Source: Triplophysa rosa
Lineage: Eukaryota; Chordata; Actinopteri; Cypriniformes; Nemacheilidae
DNA length: 64,000 bases
Assembly (NCBI RefSeq): GCF_024868665.1
Contig: NC_079892.1
Coordinates: forward strand, 314,624 to 378,623
Reading direction: 5' to 3'
Positions 32,921 through 42,428 of this stretch are shown here, piece after piece. The notes under the pieces are model-generated. The model was not told the DNA's origin and ran no database searches. It saw nothing but the letters and a program-made list of their open reading frames with translations. The translations under genes and the position numbers were made by a program. Within the stretch, counting starts at the first letter, position 1. Each line of letters begins with the position of its first letter.

Positions 32921-33643
32921 TCAGGTGGTACCAGGTGTTCTTTCCTTCCACTTGGACTTCCGTGGAAGTATAGCTGCTAACACTCTATAAGGCCCTTCCC
33001 TTCTCGGTTCGTTCCATTTCCTCCTGAATACCCTTAGATAGACTTGATCCCCTGGGGAAATTCGATTGATGATCTCCGTCTCCTCACACAACTCCTTTCT
33101 CTTTTCCTGCACACAAATAGCTTTATGGATAGCAGTTAGTTTTTTCATATACAATCTCAATTCCATTTGCAATTGTTCTAATGGGGGTCCTTTGTATGGG
33201 CCTCTGCTGCATGGTACCGGCATAGGTCGACCTGTAAGCATTTCGTGCGGTGTTAAATGAGTGATTCTGTTAGTTTGCATGCGGTAACTCATTAAAGCAA
33301 GAGGTAGAGCATCCACCCAATTAAGTTTAGTACTTGCACATATCTTGTTGAGCTTGGACTTGAGAAGACCATTTATTTTCTCAACCTGACCTTGACTTTG
33401 AGGATTGTAAATACAGCCTAATCTTTGCTTTATTCTTAAATGTTGTAATACCTGTTTTAATGTTTTTTGAACGAATGAGGATCCATTAACCGAACATAAA
33501 ATACTTGGAATTCCAAAACGAGGAAACACTTCTCTTGTCAAAAAATTTATTACTGTTCCTGACCCTTCATCTGCTGACGGTACTGCCTCTACCCAACGGC
33601 TAAATCGGTCGACGACCACAAGCATGTATCTTTTGCACTGCAC
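32921..33643 (-). pseudogene. pol: ERV integrase, core and C-terminal domain
   Basis: This is the continuation of pol after a frameshift in the 33600-33650 overlap. Core landmarks are MLVVVDRFSRWVEAVPSADE, then SILCSVNGSSF where the expected second catalytic Asp is Val (residue 52, codon 33488-33490), and NPQSQGQVEKINGLL with the catalytic Glu at 88, 36 residues later. A GPY motif (REGPYRVL, 217-219) near the C-terminus is typical of gamma- and epsilon-like integrases. The frame break and the missing Asp both inactivate it. It overlaps the env start region, as in many retroviruses. Confidence 0.85.
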
Positions 33644-35816
33644 CCGTTTTTATCATATCCACATAGTCCATCACCAAGTGTTTAAAGGGTCCTTCAGGTA
33701 CGGGTATATGACCTATTGGTGTTGTTATTCCCTTTCTCACATTATACTTAGCACAGACCTCACATGTGGACAAAAATTCCCCTACCATAGCGTACAAGTA
33801 TGGAGACCAATACCCTTGTTGTTTAATTTTTCTTATTACTTCCCCCTTTGCACAATGGTCAAAACCATGTGCATCTACGATGAGACTGTTTAAGAGTGAG
33901 ATTGGTGTAACAATATGTCCTTCATGTGAACGCCAAATGTTTTTGGAATCTTTTGTCGCTCCTCTTTGGTGCCACATAGATTGCTCATATGGGCCTGCCT
34001 GCTGTTGTATTCTGATGATGTCATCTAAGCCTGGGTTTGGTTCTATAATAACTTCTGGAGCTAGTATGGCTACCTGACACCCCGAGGCTTTTTTAGCTTC
34101 TGTATCCGCATTGTTATTACCTTTAATGACAAAGTCATTTCCTTTTTTGTGAGCTTGACATTTGATGATAGCTAATCGTTTTGGTAGCATCATAGCATGT
34201 ATTAGTTGCCCTATTTGTTCAGCATGCTGAATGGGAGTTCCATCACTCTTTTTAAAACCTCTTTGTTTCCATACTGCTCCAAATAGATGGCAAACACCAT
34301 GTGAATAAGTTGAATCGGTGTAGATATTTGCTGTGTGTCCTTTCGCTAATTGGCATGCAGCTGTAAGGGCTTTTAATTCTGCTAGTTGAGCAGAGCAAGG
34401 CTGTGTGCAGTGTTTAGATATTACTGGCACAAAATTATTTCCATCTTTTCTTACCACTGCATATCCAGTGTGTATTCCCACGTGATCTCTAAAGCTAGAT
34501 TCATCTACAAAGTAGGAAACCTGTGCTTCTGGAATTGGAATTGACTCAAGATCTGGTCTTAATCTAGTAAAAGCTAATGCATTAGCCACACAATCATGTG
34601 GTTTGCCTTCGTAAACCAAGGGAATTAATTCTGCTGGATTAACAGTGTTACATCGTTTAATAGTAACATCAGGATATGTAATTAACGATGCATAAGCTAA
34701 AGTTCGTGCTGGAGTCAACACAAATTTTCCTTGTTCAATTAATTCTGCAGTTTTATGATGTGTATATATGATAACTGGGTATCCCATAGTTATCCTCGAG
34801 GCTTTTTCATATGCCTGATTTATGGCTGCAAGACCTTGTTGATAACATGGAGGGTAAACTTGCGTTACATTGTCTAATTTAGTACTATAGTAGGCTATTG
34901 GCTGTTTTTTCCTACCAGTGCACGTCTCCTGCATTAATATAGCTGATGCAAATCCAGCAGCTCTGTTGGACACATACAGATGAAATGGTTTGGTATAATC
35001 AGGTACACTCAAGACAGGTGCTCCTTGTAGCTCTTTCTTAATGGTCTCGAAAGCTATCGAGGCATTAGTATGCCATGTTAATGAAGCATTTAAGTTCTGC
35101 AGTCCTGCTTGCTTCATAAGGTCTCTCAATGGAGCTGTTTTTATAGCATATTCTTCTATCCAATCACTACTGAAACCAGTAATTCCTAAAAAGGTCATCA
35201 TCTGTCCTACGGTTTGTGGCAATGGTGCTTTGCTTATGCCTTCTAACTGTGTTGGCACTATGGCTTTTGTGCCACATGCGATTAATCGCCCTAAGTATTC
35301 TACCTGTGGCAGGCAATATTGCAGCTTGGTTTTAGACACTTTGTGACCTTCTTGGGATAATTTTGTTAGCACTTTAATGGAATCTCTATGACACTGTTCC
35401 AGTGATGTTGAACACACCATTACATCATCCATATATTGAATTATTGTGCTATCTAGCATAAGGTCTTCTAAATCAGCTTTGAGAACCTGATTAAATATAT
35501 GGGGCGAATTCATAAAACCCATCGGTAGACGTTTATAAGAATATTGTTTACCTGCATAGGTAAACGCAAACAGGTGTCTACTTTCCTCTGCCACGGGAAT
35601 GCTACAAAATGCAGAACAAAGATCAATTACCGTAAAATATTTGGCATTAGGAGGGACATTTGTTAGCAGCATGTGTGGGTTAAGAACATCAGCTGGACAA
35701 TCCTCTACTATATCATTAATAGCTCTCAAATCATGTACAAGACGCCATTCCGTTTTGTTTGCTTTAAGGATAGGATAAATGGGAGTGTTGCAATAACTGT
35801 TTGTTTCTACTAACAC
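33600..35816 (-). pseudogene. pol: ERV reverse transcriptase, RNase H and integrase zinc domain
   Basis: 738 open codons, but joined to neighbours by frameshifts at both ends. Reverse transcriptase shows VIDLCSAF (Asp65), LPMGFMNSPHIFNQVL and YMDD (128-131). A connection domain follows. RNase H has FVDESSF (Asp438), AELKALT (Glu480), YTDSTY (Asp501) and NNNADTEAKKA (Asp571); the Gly usual after the first Asp is Glu. The integrase HHCC finger is at His650/His654 and Cys685/Cys688, then the first core Asp at 717 in VMDYVDM. The enzyme would copy viral RNA and degrade the template. Confidence 0.88.
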
Positions 35817-35844
35817 TCTGGATTTAACTAGTCCTTCAACTAAC

Positions 35845-36993
35845 TTAACTGTAATTAACTGTATCCTTTATACCTAATTCAGCCTCTCTGCTTAAAGGAT
35901 ATTGCATTTTCCTGGGCAAGCGTGCATTCGGCTTAAGTTGCACTTGTACAGGGCAGGCTGATTTCACTAACCCTACATCCGTCTCATGCTGAGACCATAG
36001 TTCAGCTGGCACTTGTTGTTCAACTTCTTGTAAAAGTTCAGTAGAATTAGTCTCTACTTCTGGTACTGACATCATTTGTACTTGTTGTTTTTGGTTAATG
36101 ACAACTTCCTGAGGAATACCTAGCAAAGAAGTACCACACAAAATTTTTATGTAATTCTTGTTAGCAGAATGATAAATCAATGGATTTATTGTAGGCTCCC
36201 ATTTACATTGTGCAGCTTTTTTCATCATTGGTCCTAAATCTTTTGCTTCCCAATTTTTCCCTACATATAAAGATATATGTGGAATAGAATCTTCTACATT
36301 GAACCATTTCGTTATGAAATCATTTTCAATTATTTTTATGGCTGCCCCCCGTTTACTTATTATGATATATTGTGAGATCATTTCAATTTTTTGTTCTTTA
36401 GTTCCTTCCTGCCATTTCTTTTCTGTGTCTGCATTCCTCGTGGGGTCATAGTTCATTGTGCAGTGAAATCCTGACTTGGGTGTCTGTGCTTCAGGGATCT
36501 GTGCTTCAATGAATCTACCCCATTTATTAATCGTCTGTCTTACATCATCCTCTATTTGTCCTATCCAGTATACATTTGCTTTTGGCTCAGATATAGTCAT
36601 TTGAGTTCCCACCATATCAACATACAATCCCTCTGTAGAACACCAAATTTGTAAACCCAATTTACACAATGCATCTCTTCCTAACAGATTAATAGGAGTC
36701 TGATCTGATATCAGGACTGGCATGGTCACACTTTTATTTTTTGTTTGTAAGGAAATTGGAGCAGTCATTGGAATTAGCTGTATTTTTCCCGAGAATCCTA
36801 CTGTCTTTACAAATTTTCCAGACAGGGGGAGGTGTGATGCATAATTTGATTTGACACATGTATAAACTGCTCCTGTGTCTATCATCATTGGTATAGTTTT
36901 CCCTTCTATCTCAATTTGTAATATTGGTTCTTGATTTGCATTAGTTGTTAAAATTGGTAGCTGACTCTCCCCTTTAGGATTCTCTGGGCATCT
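35845..36993 (-). CDS. pol: ERV protease plus 2H-phosphoesterase-like extra domain and RT N-terminus
   Basis: Reading continues in the gag frame after the UAG at 36994-36996. Residues are numbered from the Met codon at 36888. Retropepsin: IDTGAVYTC (3-11) and the INLLGRDAL flap/second motif (66-74). Residues about 105-245 form an extra region absent from standard retroviral pol. It contains FHCTMNYD (His142-x-Thr144) and PHISLYVG (His204-x-Ser206), a pair like the two HxT/S motifs of 2H phosphoesterases. The last part (VQLKPNARLPRKMQYPLSRE) is the N-terminal approach to reverse transcriptase, before a frameshift at 35820-35860. Confidence 0.8.
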   Translation of the reverse strand, partial: RCPENPKGESQLPILTTNANQEPILQIEIEGKTIPMMIDTGAVYTCVKSNYASHLPLSGKFVKTVGFSGKIQLIPMTAPISLQTKNKSVTMPVLISDQTPINLLGRDALCKLGLQIWCSTEGLYVDMVGTQMTISEPKANVYWIGQIEDDVRQTINKWGRFIEAQIPEAQTPKSGFHCTMNYDPTRNADTEKKWQEGTKEQKIEMISQYIIISKRGAAIKIIENDFITKWFNVEDSIPHISLYVGKNWEAKDLGPMMKKAAQCKWEPTINPLIYHSANKNYIKILCGTSLLGIPQEVVINQKQQVQMMSVPEVETNSTELLQEVEQQVPAELWSQHETDVGLVKSACPVQVQLKPNARLPRKMQYPLSREAELGIKDTVNYS

Positions 36994-36996
36994 CTA
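36994..36996 (-). promoter_or_regulatory. in-frame UAG between gag and pro (likely readthrough site)
   Basis: The gag frame ends in TAG and the protease frame is the same frame directly downstream, open for 35 codons before the first Met at 36888. Stop-codon readthrough at UAG is the known strategy of gamma- and epsilon-like retroviruses. Confidence 0.75.
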
Positions 36997-38241
36997 GTAG
37001 TCTTGATTTGTGCCTACCCAGGAGTTCACAGGACCCCTGTTAGGTGCTTGGCCACCTATCCCCCTTCCACCCCCGAGGGGCCATGGGTTTATTGTACATT
37101 TGCCTCTTTTATGTCCCATTTGGCCACACCCCCAGCACATTCCTGGAGGAAAATTGCCTCTTCCTCTCTGTCCATTTGGTGGTGGTCTTCTCTGCAACTC
37201 CCCCAGAGGTGCCTGCTGGTGAGTAAACACATTTATGATGGGGGCAGGGGTCTGGTGTGTGTTTGGTGAGTTTCCTGCAGAGTGAGGTGTTTGGACAGCT
37301 GGTTGGGTAGCATTCAAAGGAGTTATTACAGTCATTTGGTTAGATTCCTGTTGCGTTACAATTGCCTGAGTCTTTTTCTTATTTCTGGCTGTTAGTTCTT
37401 CAATTTGCATTTGTGTTAACTTCCTTTGTAGTTCTTTTTCTTGATTCTGGAGCTTTTGTTCATTCCTTCTGTACATTTCCACAGAGTGTGAAATATGGTC
37501 GCAGAATTCTTTGTGTGTTTTTGAAGTTAAACCGACTACGTCCTGTAATTTGCTTTTTACTGCTTGTGGCATGGCATCTACTATAGCATTTCTGAACAAT
37601 GTAGCCATCAGAGGGTCCACTTCTGGATTCCCTTCAGTTTCTTGTTTCCATCGTTTCAAATGTCTCTGAACATATGTAAGTGGGTTTTCAACGTCTCCCA
37701 ACTGATCCCCTGTCAATGCTTTAGGGTCGACTCTGTTTGGATATTCAGCACGTAATGCTTGCCACACAGCAGGGCGGTACATATCAAAAACAATCCCGTC
37801 CATGTAACGCGAGTCCACAGCTCGATCTAACCCAGATGCTTGTAGGATTTCTCCCATCTTTGCTCCTCCTATGATTTTAGCCAGGAGTGCTTTGATGTCC
37901 CCCACAGCTAGAAGTTTGCCCATAGACTCATCTTCAAATAGCCTAATAAACTTGCTAGCACCCTCGTTCATGTCAGGGAGGCGAGCGACCAGCCCCTCTA
38001 GATCCTGTGAAGCCCATGGTATATATTGTCCCTGATCTCCTTTAATTAATATAGGAAGTTGTTTGTCAAGCGGCCTAAGCCGTCCATCCTCTTTATCACG
38101 TGTCCATAGTCCTTCATCAGATAAGATCTCGCTTTCATCTTCCTCCCCTACCTTCTCTGGTCTTACACTTCTTCTACTGAATAATCCACCACTTTCACCC
38201 ATTCCACTAGCCTCATCCATAAATTGTTTTGCTTCTTTCAT
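36994..38241 (-). CDS. gag: ERV gag, capsid and nucleocapsid part
   Basis: 415 codons. The capsid-like region includes LPILIKGDQGQYIPWASQDL (62-81) and a helix-rich stretch through RAEYPNRVDPKALTGDQL. A charged coiled-coil-like segment (260-295) follows, then a proline-rich linker, and one CCHC knuckle CWGCGQMGHKRGKC (369-382) flanked by Arg/Gly-rich sequence. It would package genomic RNA and build the core. Its first Met is not the gag start: the matrix part lies in another frame upstream, joined at an A9 run (38244-38252). It ends in UAG. Confidence 0.85.
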   Translation of the reverse strand: MKEAKQFMDEASGMGESGGLFSRRSVRPEKVGEEDESEILSDEGLWTRDKEDGRLRPLDKQLPILIKGDQGQYIPWASQDLEGLVARLPDMNEGASKFIRLFEDESMGKLLAVGDIKALLAKIIGGAKMGEILQASGLDRAVDSRYMDGIVFDMYRPAVWQALRAEYPNRVDPKALTGDQLGDVENPLTYVQRHLKRWKQETEGNPEVDPLMATLFRNAIVDAMPQAVKSKLQDVVGLTSKTHKEFCDHISHSVEMYRRNEQKLQNQEKELQRKLTQMQIEELTARNKKKTQAIVTQQESNQMTVITPLNATQPAVQTPHSAGNSPNTHQTPAPIINVFTHQQAPLGELQRRPPPNGQRGRGNFPPGMCWGCGQMGHKRGKCTINPWPLGGGRGIGGQAPNRGPVNSWVGTNQDY

Positions 38242-38920
38242 ACTTTTTTTTTAGCTTTTCTTCTAATAGCCTTGTTTCCCTCTGAATTTCTGCTTCTAAT
38301 CTTCTTTTTTGTTCAGCTGGTTTCTCATCTGGTATTTCTTGATCATACTTCGATTTTACTTTCTCTAAGGGTGTTTGTACGTTTTTATAACAGTCTAAAT
38401 ACGAGCTTTGCTGTTCGCTTTGATATGTTCTGGTTTTTGGTTTTACAACCGGCCCGTGTTGTTTTTCGTCACTTATTTCTACCTCTCCCTCTAATTGCAT
38501 TTCACCTGACACCTCTACTACCCCTTTGAGCAATGGAAATTGACCCTCGGAGGGCACATAGGGTGGGGGTTCTACACACACATTCTCTGACACACACACC
38601 TGCCCCTTTTGTGTTTCTTGGAGTATTTTCCTTGCCTGTTTAAGTAAAATTTGTCCTTCTTTCTTGAACAATGATAAAACTTCTTGTTCTTTTTCTCTTT
38701 TTTCCTGTCTCTTTTTGTAGTTTTTATTCATCTCTTTAATTTTGTGATTTTTTACCAATGTTTCCATTTCTCCACACAAAGCCACATCAAAAGAACCCTC
38801 TTTCGGCCAGTTCGTGATCATTTTTTTAGTTCTTTTCTGCCATTTTTTAGAGATATTTTTAATAAGTTCTTTACATAATGGATATTTTAAACCAAACAGT
38901 TCTACAGGAGTTGCTGCCAT
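38213..38920 (-). CDS. gag: ERV gag, matrix part with PPPY late domain
   Basis: 235 codons from the ATG at 38920 (MAATPVELFGLKYP). No Gly at position 2, so classic N-myristoylation is not expected. A lysine-rich helical region spans residues 20-105, and PPPY lies at 118-121, a late-domain motif that recruits NEDD4-type ubiquitin ligases for budding. The C-terminus is a charged coiled-coil (EAEIQRETRLLEEKLKKKYE). The frame leaves gag at an A9 homopolymer at 38244-38252; the rest of gag continues one frame away. A sequencing or slippage indel is the simplest explanation. Confidence 0.8.
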   Translation of the reverse strand: MAATPVELFGLKYPLCKELIKNISKKWQKRTKKMITNWPKEGSFDVALCGEMETLVKNHKIKEMNKNYKKRQEKREKEQEVLSLFKKEGQILLKQARKILQETQKGQVCVSENVCVEPPPYVPSEGQFPLLKGVVEVSGEMQLEGEVEISDEKQHGPVVKPKTRTYQSEQQSSYLDCYKNVQTPLEKVKSKYDQEIPDEKPAEQKRRLEAEIQRETRLLEEKLKKKYERSKTIYG

Positions 38921-39404
38921 AATTTTTCAATACAGCAAAGTTTCCACTTTTGATAGTTTTTTTCTTCCACTCAAATACTTTGTCAAAATTCTCTGATTTA
39001 CAAAACTCTTTCTTTTTACCTACTTTTTATTTTTCCCAAGTATTCAATTTTATACAGATTCTCAAAGTGATATCAATTTTCCTTCCAATTAATACCAAAC
39101 AGCAATATCCGCCAATTTTTCCTCAATCTTAAATTTCACACATCACTTTTCAAGCAATCATACCAGTCCCTTTATTCATTTAGGGCTCATATTCTCAAAC
39201 ATCCTTATCTCTTTATTTTTAGAGATTTATGTTTATACTTTATCTTTGTCCCTTTATACAGGGATTATATGTATATATGTACTCCTTTATTTACAGGATT
39301 TATTTATTCTTTTTAGGTGTACTATCAATTATATTCCAAAGTTTATGGCCACAGTCACACTTCAGTCATGCTCACACAGATCTCATCAAACACAATTTAA
39401 ACAC

Positions 39405-40365
39405 ACACTATCAAGTTTGCACTCTGTCTTTATAAATTCACATTTGAATAAATAAAAGGCAACCCTTGAACAATCACACTATCAAGTTTGCGCTCTGTCT
39501 TTATAAATTCGTCTTTGAATAAATAAAAGGCAACCCTTGAACAATCACACTATCAAGTTTGCGCTCTGTCTTTATAAATTCAAATTTGAATAAATAAAAG
39601 GCAACCCTTGAACAATCACACATCAAGTTTGCACTCTTCTTTATAAATTCACATTTGAATAAATAAAAGGCAACCCTTGAACAATCACACTATCAAGTTT
39701 CACTCTGTCTTTATAAATTCACCTTTGAATAAATAAAAGGCAACCTTGAACAACACACACAGTTTGCACTCTATCTTCTTTTACTCTGAATAAAAAAGGC
39801 AACCTTCAACAAACACACAAGTTTGCACTCTATCTTTTTTCACTTGAATAACAAAGGCAACCTTGAACAACACACAATCAAGTTTGCACTCTTTCTTTAT
39901 AAATTCAATTTGAATAAATAAAAGGCAACCCTTGAACAATCACACTATCAAGTTTGCACTCTTTCTTTATAAATTCACCTTTGAATAAATAAAAGGCAAC
40001 CCTTGAACAATCACACTACCAAGTTTGCACTCTTTCTTTATAAATTCAATTTGAATAAATAAAAGGCAACCCTTGAACAATCACACTATCAAGTTTGCAC
40101 TCTTTCTTTATAAATTCACCTTTGAATAAATAAAAGGCAACCCTTGAACAACCACACTATCAATTTGCACTCTTTCTTAATAAATTCAATTTGAAATAAT
40201 AAAAGGCAACCCTTGAACATCACACTATCAAGTTTGCACTCTTTCTTTATAAATTCACCTTTGAATAAATAAAAGGCAACCCTTGAACAATCACACTACC
40301 AAGTTTGCACTCTTTCTTTATAAATTCACCTTTGAATAAATAAAAGGCAACCCTTGAACAATCAT
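39405..40365. repeat. 71-bp tandem array in the ERV leader
   Basis: About 13 units with landmarks CAAGTTTGCACTCT, TTATAAATTCA, GAATAAATAAAAGGCAACCC and TTGAACAATCACACT. The units near 39750-39880 are shorter and more diverged; several adjacent ones are nearly identical. Confidence 0.9.
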
Positions 40366-40732
40366 TGGCCTATAGGACTATTAGCGCTTTATTTTAATAC
40401 TATTATAATCTAATATAAATTCTACACTTACCCTAAGTATTAAAATCTGAATTCACTGTTCTCCTCAAGACCAACTCAACAGAAAACACAGATCAATGCA
40501 TGCATTTTTACTCCTTTGGAATCAAAACCCCTTTGAATCTTTCATTTTAGATTTTTTCTATTAAATTTAGTTCGATGAATTTAGAAGAACTTAAAGTGTC
40601 TCACCACGAGCAGTCTCTGGCAAACAACACAACCTAACTATTATAAGCAAAAACTGCTCACCTTGGCCAAATTGTTGTGTTGCTCGTCCAGATGCCGCCC
40701 GCCGTGGTCCACTTTACTGCTCTTTCTGAGGA

Positions 40733-40752
40733 TCCTACTTCTGACACCAAGA
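40733..40752 (-). promoter_or_regulatory. ERV primer binding site, tRNA-Leu type
   Basis: Directly inside the 5' LTR the minus strand reads TGGTGTCAGAAGTAGGATCC after two spacer bases. It matches, with a few differences, the complement of the 3' end of vertebrate tRNA-Leu. Confidence 0.75.
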
Positions 40753-41136
40753 TGTTGTGATTTTTCCTCTTTTGCTCCGAAGAAACGACTCTTGAGTCAA
40801 GGCTTTGAAACCAAAAGTAGTTAGACTTTATTCTCACAAAGTTGAAACAAAGCCGAGTTGGATTGCAATGCAACTGCCCAACCCTGGTTGGGGGCAGACC
40901 TTTATAGTGTCCTTACACACACACACACACCTAAGTTATTGGGGGTTACCCTAATACCTTTAACAGATGTCTGATCTCAGCATTCCTAGCTGGTGAGGGG
41001 GGTTACTAACAAAGACTCTGGTATTTACGACTAGAGATGAGCTAACAAAGACCAGATCTTATGTAGAGATAGATTTATAATAGTAATGTAAAGTGTACAT
41101 GATTCCTTTATATTTTGGTCAATAAAATCTTCAACA
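40753..41136 (-). repeat. ERV 5' LTR
   Basis: 384 bp, nearly identical to 30057-30459: about five single-base differences plus a shorter CA run. A polyadenylation signal is not clearly placed. Confidence 0.92.
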
Positions 41137-41300
41137 CTCCCTGCCATTAAAAAGGAGAAGATCATCAATATGGAAAATGGCCGATCGCATTCAAACTACA
41201 CCCATTCAGGGAAAACAATACGTACCCATGTAGCCCTGTTGAGTATGTACCTACTGAAATTGAGTATCTACTCATTGAGTATGCGATTTCGGACTCAGCC

Positions 41301-41690
41301 TCCGTCTGCTCATCTCCACGCTGGACTTCACCACAGGCTTCGTCACCGTCAGTCAGCCCCCTGTTGTTTTTCAACCATGGCTCCTCCCTCCGGCGACTCC
41401 ACCGTGGGCCGCTGTCCTGGCTGGTCTCTGGACCAATATCTGGCTCCTCCTGCTCCAGGCTTCCTCTTGGCTCCTCCCACCCTCCACGCCCCCTTGGACT
41501 CATGTCTGGACTCATTTTTGTTTTTGCCCCTCTCCTGCTCCACGTCCCCCCCCTCCAGAACCCCCACCCTCCCTCCTCTGTTGGACTTATTCTTGTTGGT
41601 GCGAGGATGCGCCGTTCCGGGTACAGGGCAAACTGTCACGTTTCTGTTATGGTTTAGTTCTGTTCCCGAACTCGCACGGGATTAGTATTA
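41301..41690. other. GC-rich segment with no assigned gene
   Basis: Pyrimidine-rich sequence (CTCCTCCC, CCCCTCC) with chance open frames on both strands and no recognisable domain. It ends near TGTCACGTTTCTGTT, resembling a repeat terminus seen in fish genomes. Confidence 0.4.
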
Positions 41691-41734
41691 TCTTGGGACC
41701 TCATGTGATTTATAAATTACCTCCCGACATCTGT

Positions 41735-41995
41735 ATTTCATGTGGCGCATTCACACGGGATAAATGAAGCCTGGGATTTTACTCAAGTTTACTGATTTAT
41801 TTCCCGGATGTGATGGCAAGGCTTTGTGTATTGTTTGTATAGCTAGTTGATATCATGTTTAATGATATATGACCGTACTTGTCAGCATTTGAGACCCGTG
41901 ATCGCGAACCAGACAGAAGATCACCGCGATCGCAGGTTTCAAATTTTACGAGAGGTGCCATGATAAATGAAAAAACAGGAGACTCCCGGGAGTCT
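41735..41995 (+). repeat. dispersed repeat, inverted partner of 61735-61965
   Basis: Shared landmarks with the reverse complement of 61735-61965 are TGTATTTCATGTGGCGC, GATGGCAAGGCTTTG and TGTCAGCATTTGAGACCCG. It is non-coding and of unknown family. Confidence 0.7.
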
Positions 41996-42428
41996 TGGAG
42001 TTGTGTAATATTCTGTTTCCGTGGGCGGGGTTAGTGTGAATATTCACAGTTCATTCTGCGGTGGGCGAGGCCTTTTGAACTGAGCGCAAGCAACTGGAAA
42101 GGAGTGTGTTGTCTTCTCTTGCCTAGTTTGGTGTATTATTTCGTTAAGGTAATAAAGCCTAATGCTCATATGCCCCGTTTAGATGTACAACTGTTTATGT
42201 TATTCACATAATAGGCTAAAATGCTTATTGTTTTGCATGTGCTTTTATAAAAACGCTTTCTCGTGGCCATGTGGCAATATTTTTGCTGTGTAGCTTACGT
42301 CCGAGCTAACACGGAACGTTCCCGTAACTTTGGCTAATGTTCTCTAAAGGTTCTCTCAAAGTTATCAAAAACGTTCTTGCAATAACATTAGTAGAACGTT
42401 TCCTTAACGTTATCTGCAATTGATAAAC

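Larger units (their letters stand above)
38921..40752 (-). other. ERV untranslated leader
   Basis: 1.8 kb between the 5' LTR and gag, containing the tandem array at 39405-40365 and no supported reading frame. Packaging signals and a splice donor would be expected here but I cannot place them. Confidence 0.7.
30057..41136 (-). mobile_element. complete endogenous retrovirus (gamma/epsilon-like), minus strand
   Basis: An 11.1-kb provirus with LTRs at 40753-41136 (5') and 30057-30459 (3'), flanked by a perfect 4-bp target duplication CTCC (30053-30056, 41137-41140). Order on the minus strand is leader with tandem array, gag, protease with an extra domain, reverse transcriptase/RNase H, integrase, env. 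Gamma-like traits are the UAG between gag and pro in one frame, a single CCHC knuckle, a GPY motif in integrase and CX6CC in env. LTRs differ at only about five positions outside the CA run, so insertion was fairly recent. Gag and pol are broken; env is open. Confidence 0.92.
28310..41300. mobile_element. TIR element, split by the endogenous retrovirus
   Basis: The left terminus GGCTGAATTCGAAATCGCAT (28310) and the right terminus ATGCGATTTCGGACTCAGCC (ending 41300) are inverted with 2 mismatches in about 23 bases. TCC flanks both ends. Near the left end, a roughly 150-bp unit with CATAAAA(C/G)AGTAGG and GAATTTCCCGG or GAAATTCCCGG landmarks occurs twice (28315-28440, 28460-28585). Without the retrovirus the element would be about 1.9 kb and non-coding. 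Superfamily is uncertain (PIF/Harbinger-like at best). Confidence 0.5.

Noticed and set aside
32637..32951. 104-codon frame overlapping the env start
   Set aside because: A different frame over env and the integrase end with biased composition; nothing supports an accessory protein.
39405..40365. CRISPR-like array
   Set aside because: Units are continuous tandem repeats without unique spacers, and lie in a vertebrate retroviral leader.
41170..41685. 171-codon plus-strand reading frame
   Set aside because: It spans the TIR end and a pyrimidine-rich segment, has no domain, and overlaps an equally long frame on the other strand.
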